Below the pieces are notes generated by a model. That model did not search any database and was not told the DNA's origin. It saw only the letters and a list, made by a program, of their open reading frames with translations. Position numbers and translations under genes: made by a program. This document shows, piece by piece, positions 1 to 7,926 of a stretch of 64,000 nt of DNA. The stretch is taken from positions 1 to 64,000 of the forward strand of contig NZ_JADMLH010000029.1 of NCBI RefSeq assembly GCF_016464385.1, given 5' to 3'. The stretch is from Nucisporomicrobium flavum (GTDB lineage Bacteria; Actinomycetota; Actinomycetes; Mycobacteriales; Micromonosporaceae). Position 1 is the stretch's first letter. Every line of letters starts with the position of its first letter.

Positions 1-1
1 C

Positions 2-109
2 CAAGCGGTGATCGCCCTGGCCCGCCGCCTGATCGACGTTATTTGGGCCCTGCTGCGCGACGGCCGTGAGTTCCATCCCTCACCACCGCTCACCGCGAAC
101 GCGGCTTGA
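2..109 (+). CDS. IS110-family transposase, C-terminal fragment (cut by window edge)
   Basis: The first 108 bases read as 35 residues and a stop, beginning QAVIALARRLIDVIWALLRD. This matches the conserved C-terminal tail of actinobacterial IS110/IS116/IS902 transposases, DEDD/serine recombinases that act with a bridge RNA. The rest of the gene lies left of the window, so its integrity cannot be judged. The element's right end must lie within a few tens of bases after the stop, immediately before the tetR-like promoter region. No terminal inverted repeats are expected for this family and none are seen. Confidence 0.75.
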   Translation, partial: QAVIALARRLIDVIWALLRDGREFHPSPPLTANAA

Positions 110-151
110 CATGGTCATTGAAACTCCTCGGCTAAGATGAGTGGCGACTCA
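106..151 (+). promoter_or_regulatory. Candidate promoter and TetR-type operator for the tetR-like gene
   Basis: A perfect inverted repeat TGAGT-GGCG-ACTCA lies at 138-151, about 28 bases before the regulator's start, and looks like a TetR autoregulatory operator. A TTGACA hexamer at 106-111 overlaps the transposase stop, and TAAGAT at 133-138 could be the -10, but the 21-base spacing is too long for a good promoter. The operator is more convincing than the promoter. Confidence 0.45.
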
Positions 152-179
152 ACTTGTACCACGGCGGATGGAGGCCGTC

Positions 180-701
180 ATGCGGGCGGACGCGGAGCGC
201 AACCGCGCGCGCATCCTGGACGCCGCGGAGGAGGTCTTCGCCGCGCAGGGCGCCGCCGCCTCCACCGAGGAGGTCGCCCGCCGGGCCGGCGTCGCCGTCG
301 GCACGGTGTTCCGGCACTTCCCGGCCAAGGACGACCTACTCACCGCCATCATGAAACGGATGCTCGCCGCGCTGGTCGAACAGGCCGGCACGCTCGGCGG
401 CCCCGACGGGCTCTTCACGTTCTTCGCCGGGATCCTCGCCCGCGCGGCGGAGCAGCGGACCGTCATCACCCTCACCGGCGTCGACCTCGGCGCGGCCATG
501 CAGGGCCTGGAGGGCCCGGTCGGTCAGCTGCTCGACGACGCCCGGGCGGCCGGGACCGTGCGCGCCGACGTCGCGCTGCCCGAGGTGCTCGCCCTGCTCA
601 CCGGCCTCTGTCACGGGGCGCTGCACGGCGGCTGGGACCCGGAACTGCAGGCGCGTACGTTGGCGGTCGTGTTCGCCGGCCTGAGAGGATCCACGCCGTG
701 A
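180..701 (+). CDS. TetR/AcrR-family transcriptional regulator
   Basis: This 173-residue protein has an N-terminal TetR helix-turn-helix at about residues 8-55, with the hallmarks RILDAAEEVFAAQG and VGTVFRHFPAKDDLL, and a variable ligand-binding C-terminal half. The ATG at 180 is chosen because GGAGG at 170-174 is well placed before it; longer starts at 141 or 168 would overlap that site. A TGAGT/ACTCA inverted repeat lies just upstream, suggesting autoregulation. Its stop overlaps the GTG of the Lon-like protease in a GTGA arrangement, so the two are translationally coupled. It probably represses both genes in response to an unknown small molecule. Confidence 0.85.
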   Translation: MRADAERNRARILDAAEEVFAAQGAAASTEEVARRAGVAVGTVFRHFPAKDDLLTAIMKRMLAALVEQAGTLGGPDGLFTFFAGILARAAEQRTVITLTGVDLGAAMQGLEGPVGQLLDDARAAGTVRADVALPEVLALLTGLCHGALHGGWDPELQARTLAVVFAGLRGSTP

Positions 702-1450
702 CGAGAAAACGGGCCATCGTGCTCCTGACCGGCGTCCTGGCCACGGCGCTGCTGGCCGGCGGGGTCGCGGCGTACCCGATCCCGTACGTCGTGCTGGAGC
801 CCGGGCCGACGGTCGACACCCTGGGCAAGGACGTGATCAAAGTGACCGGCGCGGACACCTCGGCGTCGGCCGGGCAGCTGCGGCTCACCACCATCGGTGT
901 CCGCACGGAGATCACGCTCCCCGAGGCGCTCGGCGCGTGGGCCGACGACGACCGCGCGCTCGTGCCGCGCACCGTGGTCTACCCGCCCGGCCTCAGCGAC
1001 CAGCAGGTCGAGGACAAGAACGCGGAGTCCTTCAGCACCTCCCAGCGCAACGCGGAAGCGGTCGCCCGGCGCGAGGTCGGCCGCCCCTTCCAGGTGACGT
1101 TCGGCGCCGAGGACATCGGCGGTCCCAGCGCCGGCCTGATGTTCACCCTCGGGCTCATCGACAAGCTGACCCCGGCGGACCTGACCGGCGGGCGGATCAT
1201 CGCGGGCACGGGCACCGTCGACGAGGCCGGCAAGGTCGGCCGGATCTCGGGCATCCCGCAGAAGCTCCTCGGCGCCAAGGCGGCCGGCGCGCAGATCTTC
1301 CTGGTGCCGGCGGACAACTGCGCGGAAGCGGTCCGCAACGCGGTGCCCGGCCTGCCGATGGCCAAGGTCGCCACGGTGGACGACGGGCTGGCCGCGCTCA
1401 GGACCTTCACCGCCGGCGGCACCCCGCCGCCGTGCCCGGGTTCCCCGTAG
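698..1450 (+). CDS. Membrane-anchored Lon-like (S16) Ser-Lys protease lacking a PDZ domain
   Basis: A 250-residue protein starting at GTG inside the tetR stop. Residues about 4-24 form one membrane anchor, followed by a short extracytoplasmic segment opening with PIPYVVLEPGPTVD, typical of YlbL-like proteases. The C-terminal half is an S16 domain with catalytic Ser144 in GGPSAG and Lys189 in the GISGIPQK region, 45 residues apart as in Lon. Actinobacterial relatives usually run to about 340-360 residues with a PDZ domain between anchor and protease. Here that segment is too short to hold one. The catalytic pair is intact, so an active but differently targeted protease is likely. Confidence 0.8.
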   Translation: MTRKRAIVLLTGVLATALLAGGVAAYPIPYVVLEPGPTVDTLGKDVIKVTGADTSASAGQLRLTTIGVRTEITLPEALGAWADDDRALVPRTVVYPPGLSDQQVEDKNAESFSTSQRNAEAVARREVGRPFQVTFGAEDIGGPSAGLMFTLGLIDKLTPADLTGGRIIAGTGTVDEAGKVGRISGIPQKLLGAKAAGAQIFLVPADNCAEAVRNAVPGLPMAKVATVDDGLAALRTFTAGGTPPPCPGSP

Positions 1451-1489
1451 CGGGTTCCCCGGGCCGGCGGGCCGGTCACTGAAAAAGGT

Positions 1490-3202
1490 TCACTGCAGTT
1501 GCAGGGGTACGACGTCCGGGGCGCCCAGGCGCGCCGCGTCCGCCGTCTCGTCGTCCGGCTGTTCCTGGGAGGCGCGTTCCGCCTCCACGCGCAGCCGGTA
1601 GTGCTCGACCTCGCGTTCGCGCTGCTCCTTGGTCCAGCCCAGCACGTCTCCCATCAGGTCGGCGACCATCGGGGCCGCGCCGACGCCGCGGTCGAAGGTC
1701 TCGATGGAGATGCGGGTACGGCGGGTGAGCGCGTCCTCGAGGTGGCGGGCGCCCTCGCGTGCCGCCGCGTACGTGATCTCGGCGCGCAGGTGGTCCTCGG
1801 CGCCCTCGAGGGGACGGCCCAGGTCGGCGTCCTCGCGGATCAGGTCGAGGACCTCGTGGACCAGCGAGCCGTACCGGCCGAGCAGGTGCTCGACGCGGGC
1901 GACGTGCAGGCCCGACTCCTCGGCGAGGACCCGGCGGCGGTTCCACAGCGCCTGGTAGCCCTCCGCGCCGAGCAGCGGGACGCGGTCCGTGCACGAGCGG
2001 GGCACGGAACGGCCCAGCCCGTGCACCGCAGCGTCGATCGCGTCCTTGGCCATCACCCGGTACGTCGTGTACTTGCCGCCCGCCACCACGACCAGCCCCG
2101 GCACCGGGCTGGCGACAGTGTGCTCGCGGGACAGCTTCGAGGTCGACTCCGACTCGCCGGAGAGCAGGGGGCGCAGGCCCGCGTACACGCCCTGCACGTC
2201 GGCGCGGTCCAGGGGCGTCGCGAGGACGTGGTTGACCTGGCCCAGCAGGTAGTCGATGTCGGTGCTGGACGCCGCCGGGTGTGACTTGTCCAGCCGCCAG
2301 TCGGTGTCCGTGGTGCCGATGATCCAGTGCCGGCCCCACGGGATGACGAACAGCACGCTGCTGGGCGTACGCAGGATCAGGCCGGTGGACGACTGGATCC
2401 GGTCGCGCGGCACCACCAGGTGGATTCCCTTGCTCGCGCGGACGTGGAACTGCCCGCGCTCGCCGACCAGCGCCTGCGTGTCGTCGGTCCACACCCCGGT
2501 CGCGTTGACGACGAGCTGCGCGCGGACCTCGAACGTCCGGTCGTGCTCGAGGTCGTGCACGCGCACGCCGGTGACCCGTTCGCCCTCGCGCAGGAAGCCG
2601 ACCACCTCCGCGCGGGAGGCGACGTGCGCGCCGTACGCGGCCGCGGTCCGGGCCAGGAACATGGTGTGGCGGGCGTCGTCGATCTGGGCGTCGTAGTACT
2701 GCAGCGCCCCGACCAGCGCGTCCTTCTTCAACGCCGGGCAGGCCCGCAGCGCGCCGCGGCGGGTCAGGTTCCGGTGCCGGGGCAGGCCGCCCTGCGTGGT
2801 CGCCATGAGGTCGTAGAGCTGCACGCCGGTGCCCGCGTACAGCCGTTCCCACACGCGGTGCTGCAGCGGGTAGAGGAACGGCACCGGGCGGGCCAGGTGC
2901 GGCGCGAGGCGTTGCAGGATCAGACCGCGTTCCCTGAGCGCCTCGCGGACCAGGGCGAAGTCCAGCATCTCCAGGTAGCGCAGGCCGCCGTGGATGAGCT
3001 TGCTGGAGCGGCTCGAGGTGCCCGAGGCGAAGTCGCGCGCCTCGAGCAGGCCCACGGACAGGCCGCGGGTGACGGCGTCGAGGGCACACCCGGTGCCCAC
3101 CACGCCGCCGCCCACGACCAGCACGTCGACCTCGTGATCGGCCAGCGCGGCGAGCGCCGCGTCGCGGCCGGTGGGGGAGAGATCGGTGTCAGTCAACGTC
3201 AA
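1490..3202 (-). CDS. glpD: Aerobic glycerol-3-phosphate dehydrogenase
   Basis: A 570-residue FAD enzyme that oxidises sn-glycerol 3-phosphate to dihydroxyacetone phosphate and passes electrons to the quinone pool at the membrane. The N-terminal dinucleotide fold reads DVLVVGGGVVGTGCALDA, followed by the GlpD signature SSRSSKLIHGGLRYLE at about residues 63-78. Length is normal for the family. It is the last gene of glpF-glpK-glpD. Its start is a TTG at 3202, inside the 3' end of glpK (14-base overlap); no ATG or GTG lies nearby in frame, so the exact start is less certain than the gene. Confidence 0.96.
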   Translation of the reverse strand: MTLTDTDLSPTGRDAALAALADHEVDVLVVGGGVVGTGCALDAVTRGLSVGLLEARDFASGTSSRSSKLIHGGLRYLEMLDFALVREALRERGLILQRLAPHLARPVPFLYPLQHRVWERLYAGTGVQLYDLMATTQGGLPRHRNLTRRGALRACPALKKDALVGALQYYDAQIDDARHTMFLARTAAAYGAHVASRAEVVGFLREGERVTGVRVHDLEHDRTFEVRAQLVVNATGVWTDDTQALVGERGQFHVRASKGIHLVVPRDRIQSSTGLILRTPSSVLFVIPWGRHWIIGTTDTDWRLDKSHPAASSTDIDYLLGQVNHVLATPLDRADVQGVYAGLRPLLSGESESTSKLSREHTVASPVPGLVVVAGGKYTTYRVMAKDAIDAAVHGLGRSVPRSCTDRVPLLGAEGYQALWNRRRVLAEESGLHVARVEHLLGRYGSLVHEVLDLIREDADLGRPLEGAEDHLRAEITYAAAREGARHLEDALTRRTRISIETFDRGVGAAPMVADLMGDVLGWTKEQREREVEHYRLRVEAERASQEQPDDETADAARLGAPDVVPLQLQ

Positions 3203-4706
3203 CCCAATCGAGAGTTCGCTCCACGGCCTTCTTCCACCGTCCGTACCCGTGTTCCCGCTGCTCGTCCGTCCACGCCGGCTGCCAGCGCTGGGACTCGTTC
3301 CAGTTCTCCCGCAGCTCGTCCGTGTTCTTCCAGAAGCCGACGGCCAGGCCGGCCGCGTACGCGGCGCCCAGCGCGGTCGTCTCCGCCACCACCGGGCGGC
3401 TCACGGCGACGCCGAGCACGTCCGCCTGGATCTGCATGCACAGGTTGTTGACGGTGATGCCGCCGTCCACCTTGAGCACGTCGAGCCGCACGCCGGAGTC
3501 CTGCGCCATCGCCTCGACGACGTCGCGGGTCTGGTAGCAGATCGATTCGAGGGTGGCCCGGGCCAGGTGCGCGTCGGTGTTGAAGCGGGACAGGCCGACG
3601 ATCGCGCCGCGCGCGTCGGAACGCCAGTACGGCGCGAACAGGCCCGAGAACGCCGGGACGAAGTAGACGCCGCCGGTGTCCGGGACCGAGGCGGCCAGCG
3701 TCTCGCTGTCGGAGGCGGCCTTGATGATGTGCAGCTGGTCGCGCAGCCACTGCACGGCCGAGCCGGTCACCGCGATCGAGCCCTCGAGGGCGTACACGGG
3801 TGCGGCGTCGCCGAACTTGTAGCAGACCGTCGTCAGCAGGCCGTTCTCCGACCGTACGAGCTCCGTACCGGTGTTGAGCAGCATGAAGTTGCCGGTGCCG
3901 TACGTGTTCTTGGCCTCGCCGACGTTGAAGCAGACCTGCCCGACCGTGGCGGCCTGCTGGTCGCCGAGGTCGCCGGTGAGCGGGACCTCCCCGCCCAGCG
4001 TGCCCGGCCAGCGGGCCATGCCGTAGGTGTTCGGGTCGGACGACGGCCGGATCTCCGGCAGCATCTGCCGCGGGATGCCGAAGAAGCCGAGCAGCTCGTC
4101 GTCCCAGTCGAGGGTCTCGAGGTTCATCAGCATGGTGCGGCTGGCGTTGGTGACGTCGGTGATGTGGTTGCCGCCGTCGACGCCGCCGGTCATGTTCCAC
4201 AGCAGCCAGCTGTCGGTGTTGCCGAAGATCGCGTCGCCGCGCTCGGCGGCCTCGCGCACCCCGTCGACGTTGTCCAGGATCCACTGGATCTTGCCGCCGG
4301 AGAAGTACGTGGCCGGCGGCAGCCCCGCCTTGCGCCGGATCACGTCGCCCCGGCCGTCGCGGTCCAGTGCGGAGGCGATCCGGTCGGTACGCGTGTCCTG
4401 CCAGACGATCGCGTTGTAGTACGGCCGCCCGCTGCGCCGGTCCCACACCACCGCGGTCTCGCGCTGGTTGGTGACGCCCAGCGCCGCCAGGTCGGTCGCA
4501 CCCAGGTTCGCCTTCTGCATCGCCGTCCGCACGACCGAGACGGTCCGCTCCCAGATCTCGACCGGGTTGTGCTCCACCCAGCCGGCCTGCGGCAGGATCT
4601 GCTCGTGCTCCAGCTGGTGGCGGGCCACCTCGTTGCCGCCGTGATCGAAGATCATGAAACGGGTGCTGGTGGTGCCCTGGTCCACTGCGCCGACGAAGTC
4701 AGCCAC
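3189..4706 (-). CDS. glpK: Glycerol kinase (first copy, in the glpF operon)
   Basis: A 505-residue FGGY kinase that phosphorylates glycerol with ATP. The N-terminal phosphate-binding loop is DQGTTSTR at about residues 8-15. Glycerol-contact motifs NQRET and WQDTRT follow, as does the late KVDGG motif. The GTG at 4706 is chosen because it gives the usual GlpK N-terminus (ADFVGAVDQGTTSTR) and sits after GGAGG within the overlapping glpF end. It overlaps glpF by 8 bases and glpD by 14, so the three are one transcript. A second glycerol kinase lies across the divergent control region. Confidence 0.96.
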   Translation of the reverse strand: MADFVGAVDQGTTSTRFMIFDHGGNEVARHQLEHEQILPQAGWVEHNPVEIWERTVSVVRTAMQKANLGATDLAALGVTNQRETAVVWDRRSGRPYYNAIVWQDTRTDRIASALDRDGRGDVIRRKAGLPPATYFSGGKIQWILDNVDGVREAAERGDAIFGNTDSWLLWNMTGGVDGGNHITDVTNASRTMLMNLETLDWDDELLGFFGIPRQMLPEIRPSSDPNTYGMARWPGTLGGEVPLTGDLGDQQAATVGQVCFNVGEAKNTYGTGNFMLLNTGTELVRSENGLLTTVCYKFGDAAPVYALEGSIAVTGSAVQWLRDQLHIIKAASDSETLAASVPDTGGVYFVPAFSGLFAPYWRSDARGAIVGLSRFNTDAHLARATLESICYQTRDVVEAMAQDSGVRLDVLKVDGGITVNNLCMQIQADVLGVAVSRPVVAETTALGAAYAAGLAVGFWKNTDELRENWNESQRWQPAWTDEQREHGYGRWKKAVERTLDWVDVD

Positions 4707-5541
4707 GACGTGCCTCCATGGTCTCGGGGGTGTCCTGGGTGGGGATGCGGCCCGGCTCCGGCGGCTCCGCCACGGGCAGGAAGCGCCCGACCAGCACCTG
4801 GTAGAGCCCGGCGCCGAGGAGACCACCGAGGACCGGTGCCACGATCGGTATCCAGAAATACAGGTAGCCGGTCTGGTCGCGCCACGCCCCGCCGTACCCG
4901 GTGAAGAAGCTTGCCAGGCGGGGGCCGAAGTCGCGGGCCGGGTTGATGGCGTACCCGGCGTTGGTGCCCCACGCCATGCCGATCGCGACAACGATCAGGC
5001 CGATGATGAACGGCGCCATGTTCGCCGCCGGCGGCGTCCCGGCCACGTCCGTGATCGCCAGGATGAGGAACAGCAGGATGGCCGTGCCGATGATCTGGTC
5101 ACGGAACGCCCCCCACTCGCCGACCGGCAAGGTCCCGTTGCCGGGCAGCGTGGAGAACACGCCCTGCGTCTTGACCGTCAGGTTCGGGTCGGCCTGGTGC
5201 AGGACCTCGGTGTAGTTCCACCGCACGAGCAGCGCGGCGACGAACGCGCCGAGCGTCTGCGCGATCGAGTAGGGGATCACCTTGCGCCACTCGAAGCCCT
5301 TGAAGGCGGCGAGCGCGATGGTGACGGCGGGGTTGAGGTGGGCGCCGCTGATGCGGCCGGCGACGTAGACGCCCAGCGTGACGCCCAGCCCCCACGCCCA
5401 GGCGATGGAGTCGTGATCGCCGATGCCGCCGCCGACCACCTGGGCGACGACACCCGTGCCGAAGAGGATGAGGATCATCGTCCCGGCGAACTCGGCGGCC
5501 AGCTCGGCCGCCAGCGGCGGGACTTTCCGTTGTGCTGCCAT
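4699..5541 (-). CDS. glpF: Glycerol uptake facilitator (aquaglyceroporin)
   Basis: A 280-residue MIP-family channel for passive glycerol entry. Both pore signatures are present: NPAVT in the first half (HLNPAVTIA) and NPARD in the second (INPARDFGPR). The Asp after the second NPAR is typical of glycerol-conducting rather than water-only channels. Hydrophobic segments match six helices plus two half-helices. It is the first gene of glpFKD. A good promoter ends so close to the ATG that the transcript is probably leaderless. Confidence 0.95.
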   Translation of the reverse strand: MAAQRKVPPLAAELAAEFAGTMILILFGTGVVAQVVGGGIGDHDSIAWAWGLGVTLGVYVAGRISGAHLNPAVTIALAAFKGFEWRKVIPYSIAQTLGAFVAALLVRWNYTEVLHQADPNLTVKTQGVFSTLPGNGTLPVGEWGAFRDQIIGTAILLFLILAITDVAGTPPAANMAPFIIGLIVVAIGMAWGTNAGYAINPARDFGPRLASFFTGYGGAWRDQTGYLYFWIPIVAPVLGGLLGAGLYQVLVGRFLPVAEPPEPGRIPTQDTPETMEARRG

Positions 5542-5547
5542 GACGCG

Positions 5548-5588
5548 ACGCTATGGACGGCGGTCCGCCCGGACAATGAACGCCGTTC
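5548..5588 (-). promoter_or_regulatory. glpF promoter with adjacent IclR-type palindrome
   Basis: Read on the minus strand, TTGTCC (5576-5571) and TAGCGT (5553-5548) are separated by exactly 17 bases, a good housekeeping promoter. The expected start of transcription falls at or next to the glpF ATG (5541), which would make the mRNA leaderless. A perfect GAACG-C-CGTTC inverted repeat at 5578-5588 abuts the -35 and is the best candidate operator for the divergent GylR-like regulator. Confidence 0.6.
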
Positions 5589-5634
5589 GGCATTGTCGAA
5601 CACCGACGTCTGTGCCGGGCGTCACACGCTGGCA

Positions 5635-5640
5635 TAGGCT
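5635..5640 (+). promoter_or_regulatory. Candidate -10 element for the gylR-glpK2 transcript
   Basis: TAGGCT ends eight bases before the regulator's ATG at 5648, matching TANNNT at the distance expected for a leaderless mRNA. No convincing -35 lies 16-18 bases upstream, so regulation may depend on an activator or on competition with the glpF promoter. Confidence 0.35.
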
Positions 5641-5647
5641 CCGAAAC

Positions 5648-6403
5648 ATGCCCGGCACGGTGCAGTCGATCGAGCGGGCCGCGGCGATCCTGCGCATGCT
5701 GGCGGGCGGGCCCGGCCGGCTGGGCCTCGGCGAGATCGCCCGATCACTGGACCTGGCCAAGGGCACCGTGCACGGCATCCTGCGCACGCTGCAGCACGTC
5801 GGCTTCGTGGAGCAGGACCGGGTGTCGGGCCACTACCAGCTCGGCGCCGCCCTGCTGCACCTGGGCACCAGCTACCTCGACATCAACGACCTGCGGTCCC
5901 GCTCGATCAACTGGGCGGACCCGCTGGCCGCCCGCTCCGGCGAGGCGGTCCGGATCGGCACGGTCCTGCAGGGGCGGGTCCTGGTCGTGCACCACGTGTT
6001 CCGCCCCGACGACACCTTCCAGACCCTCGACATCGGCGCGCTGCTGCCGCTGCACGCCACCGCGCTCGGCAAGGTGCTGCTCGCGTACCGGGCGGCCCGG
6101 CCGGGCGCGTCGCTCGACCGCTTCACCCACCGCACCGTCGTCGGCGCCCGCGAGCTCGCCGCGGACCTGGACCGGGTCCGGGAGGCCGGCTGGGCCACCG
6201 ACATCGAGGAGTACACCGTCGGCGAGGCGGCCGTGGCCGCGCCGATCCGCGGGTACGGCGGCCTCGTCGTCGGTGCCATCGGCATCTCCGGCCTGGTCGA
6301 ACGCATCTGCGACAACCGGTACCGGCCGCACCCGCGGCTGGTCGGCTACGTCCGGGACGCCGCCCGGGCGGTCTCCCGCGACCTGGGGGCGGCCCGGCAC
6401 TAG
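5648..6403 (+). CDS. gylR: IclR-family regulator of glycerol genes (GylR-like)
   Basis: A 251-residue IclR protein. An N-terminal winged helix-turn-helix occupies about residues 1-70 (QSIERAAAILRML, then SLDLAKGTVHGILRTL), followed by the IclR effector domain. It sits divergent to glpFKD and directly before a second glycerol kinase gene, the setting of Streptomyces GylR, a glycerol-responsive repressor; that homology is the basis for the name. The ATG at 5648 is the only sensible start and is preceded by just a -10-like element, suggesting a leaderless message. The GAACG/CGTTC palindrome beside the glpF promoter is its likely target. Confidence 0.85.
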   Translation: MPGTVQSIERAAAILRMLAGGPGRLGLGEIARSLDLAKGTVHGILRTLQHVGFVEQDRVSGHYQLGAALLHLGTSYLDINDLRSRSINWADPLAARSGEAVRIGTVLQGRVLVVHHVFRPDDTFQTLDIGALLPLHATALGKVLLAYRAARPGASLDRFTHRTVVGARELAADLDRVREAGWATDIEEYTVGEAAVAAPIRGYGGLVVGAIGISGLVERICDNRYRPHPRLVGYVRDAARAVSRDLGAARH

Positions 6404-6428
6404 AGCACAGGCAGGGGAGGGACCGCCC

Positions 6429-7922
6429 ATGACCGAGCGCTACGTGGTCGCCATCGACCAGGGAACGACATCGACGCGGTGCATCGTGTTCGACCGGCGC
6501 GGACAGCTCGTCTCCCTCGCCCAGCAGGAGCACAAGCAGTACTTCCCCAAGCCGGGCTGGGTGGAGCACGACGCGGCGGAGATCTGGCGCAACGTCGAAC
6601 GCCTCGCGCCGCTGGCGCTGCGCCGCGCCGGCATCACCCTGGACCAGGTCTCCGCCGTCGGCATCGCCAACCAGCGGGAGACCACGGTCGTCTGGGACCG
6701 GCGTACGGGCGCCCCGGTCGGCCGCGCGCTGGTGTGGCAGGACACGCGTACGGACTCCCTGGTGCACCGGCTGCTCGAGGCCCCCGGCGCCGCCGAGGTG
6801 CAGGAACGCGCGGCGCTGCCGCTGGCCACGTACTTCTCCGGGCCGAGGCTGCGCTGGATGCTCGACCACACGCCGGGCCTGCAGGAGCGCGCGGAGCGCG
6901 GCGAGATCCTCTTCGGCACGATGGAGACCTGGCTGATCTGGAACCTCACCGGCGGCCTGCACGTCACCGACGTGACCAACGCGAGCCGCACCAACCTGCT
7001 CGACGTGCGCACCCTCGACTGGTCGCCGGAGTCGCTCGACTTCTTCGGCATCCCGCGGGCGATGCTGCCCGAGGTCCGGCCCTCGGTGTCGGTGCTGGGC
7101 ACGGCGAAGGAGGCGTTCCCGGGCGTACGGATCGGCGCGGCGCTCGGCGATCAGCAGGCCGCGCTGTTCGGCCAGACCTGCTTCACCCCGGGCGAGGCGA
7201 AATGCACGTACGGCACCGGCAGCTTCCTGCTGCTCAACACCGGCGCCGACCTGATCCGCTCCGACAACGGGCTGCTCAGCACGGTCGCGTACCAGATCGA
7301 GGGGGAACCGGCCCAGTTCGCGCTCGAGGGCTCGATCGCGATCACCGGCTCGCTCGTGCAGTGGTTCCGCGACCAGCTCGAACTGATCACCACCGCGCCG
7401 GAGATCGAGACCCTCGCGCGGACGGTCTCCGACAACGGCGGCTGCTACATCGTCCCGGCCTTCTCCGGCCTGTACGCCCCGCACTGGCGCTCCGAGGCCC
7501 GCGGCGTGATCGTGGGGCTGACCTCGTACATCACGAAGGGTCACCTGGCCCGCGCGGTGCTGGAGGCGACGGCCTGGCAGACCCGCGAGGTCGTCGACGC
7601 GATGAACGCCAACTCGGGCCTGACCCTGAAAACCCTCAAGGTGGACGGCGGGATGACCGCGGACAACCTGCTCATGCAGTACGTCGCGGACGTCCTCGAC
7701 GTGCCGGTCGTCCGGCCACTGGCGGCGGAGACGGTGTCGCTGGGGGCGGCGTACGCGGCGGGCCTCGCGGTGGGCCACTGGCCGGACCTCGAGGACCTGC
7801 GCCGCAACTGGCACCGCGCGGCGCAGTGGCTCCCGGCGATGGACCCCGGCCTGCGCGCCTCCGAGTACGGCAACTGGCGGCGCGCGGTCGAGCGGACCTT
7901 CGACTGGATCCAGCCCGCCTAG
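6429..7922 (+). CDS. glpK: Glycerol kinase (second copy, with the regulator)
   Basis: A 497-residue FGGY kinase with the same hallmarks as the other copy: DQGTTSTR near residue 9, NQRETT, WQDTRTD, and KVDGGMT near the C-terminus, so it should be active. A strong purine-rich site (AGGGGAGGG, 6412-6420) precedes the ATG. It lies 25 bases after gylR in the same direction and is probably co-transcribed with it. The two kinases are clearly paralogous but diverged throughout, so this is an old duplication or separate acquisition. It might prefer a different triol or act when glpFKD is repressed; the sequence does not decide. Confidence 0.93.
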   Translation: MTERYVVAIDQGTTSTRCIVFDRRGQLVSLAQQEHKQYFPKPGWVEHDAAEIWRNVERLAPLALRRAGITLDQVSAVGIANQRETTVVWDRRTGAPVGRALVWQDTRTDSLVHRLLEAPGAAEVQERAALPLATYFSGPRLRWMLDHTPGLQERAERGEILFGTMETWLIWNLTGGLHVTDVTNASRTNLLDVRTLDWSPESLDFFGIPRAMLPEVRPSVSVLGTAKEAFPGVRIGAALGDQQAALFGQTCFTPGEAKCTYGTGSFLLLNTGADLIRSDNGLLSTVAYQIEGEPAQFALEGSIAITGSLVQWFRDQLELITTAPEIETLARTVSDNGGCYIVPAFSGLYAPHWRSEARGVIVGLTSYITKGHLARAVLEATAWQTREVVDAMNANSGLTLKTLKVDGGMTADNLLMQYVADVLDVPVVRPLAAETVSLGAAYAAGLAVGHWPDLEDLRRNWHRAAQWLPAMDPGLRASEYGNWRRAVERTFDWIQPA

Positions 7923-7926
7923 CCGG

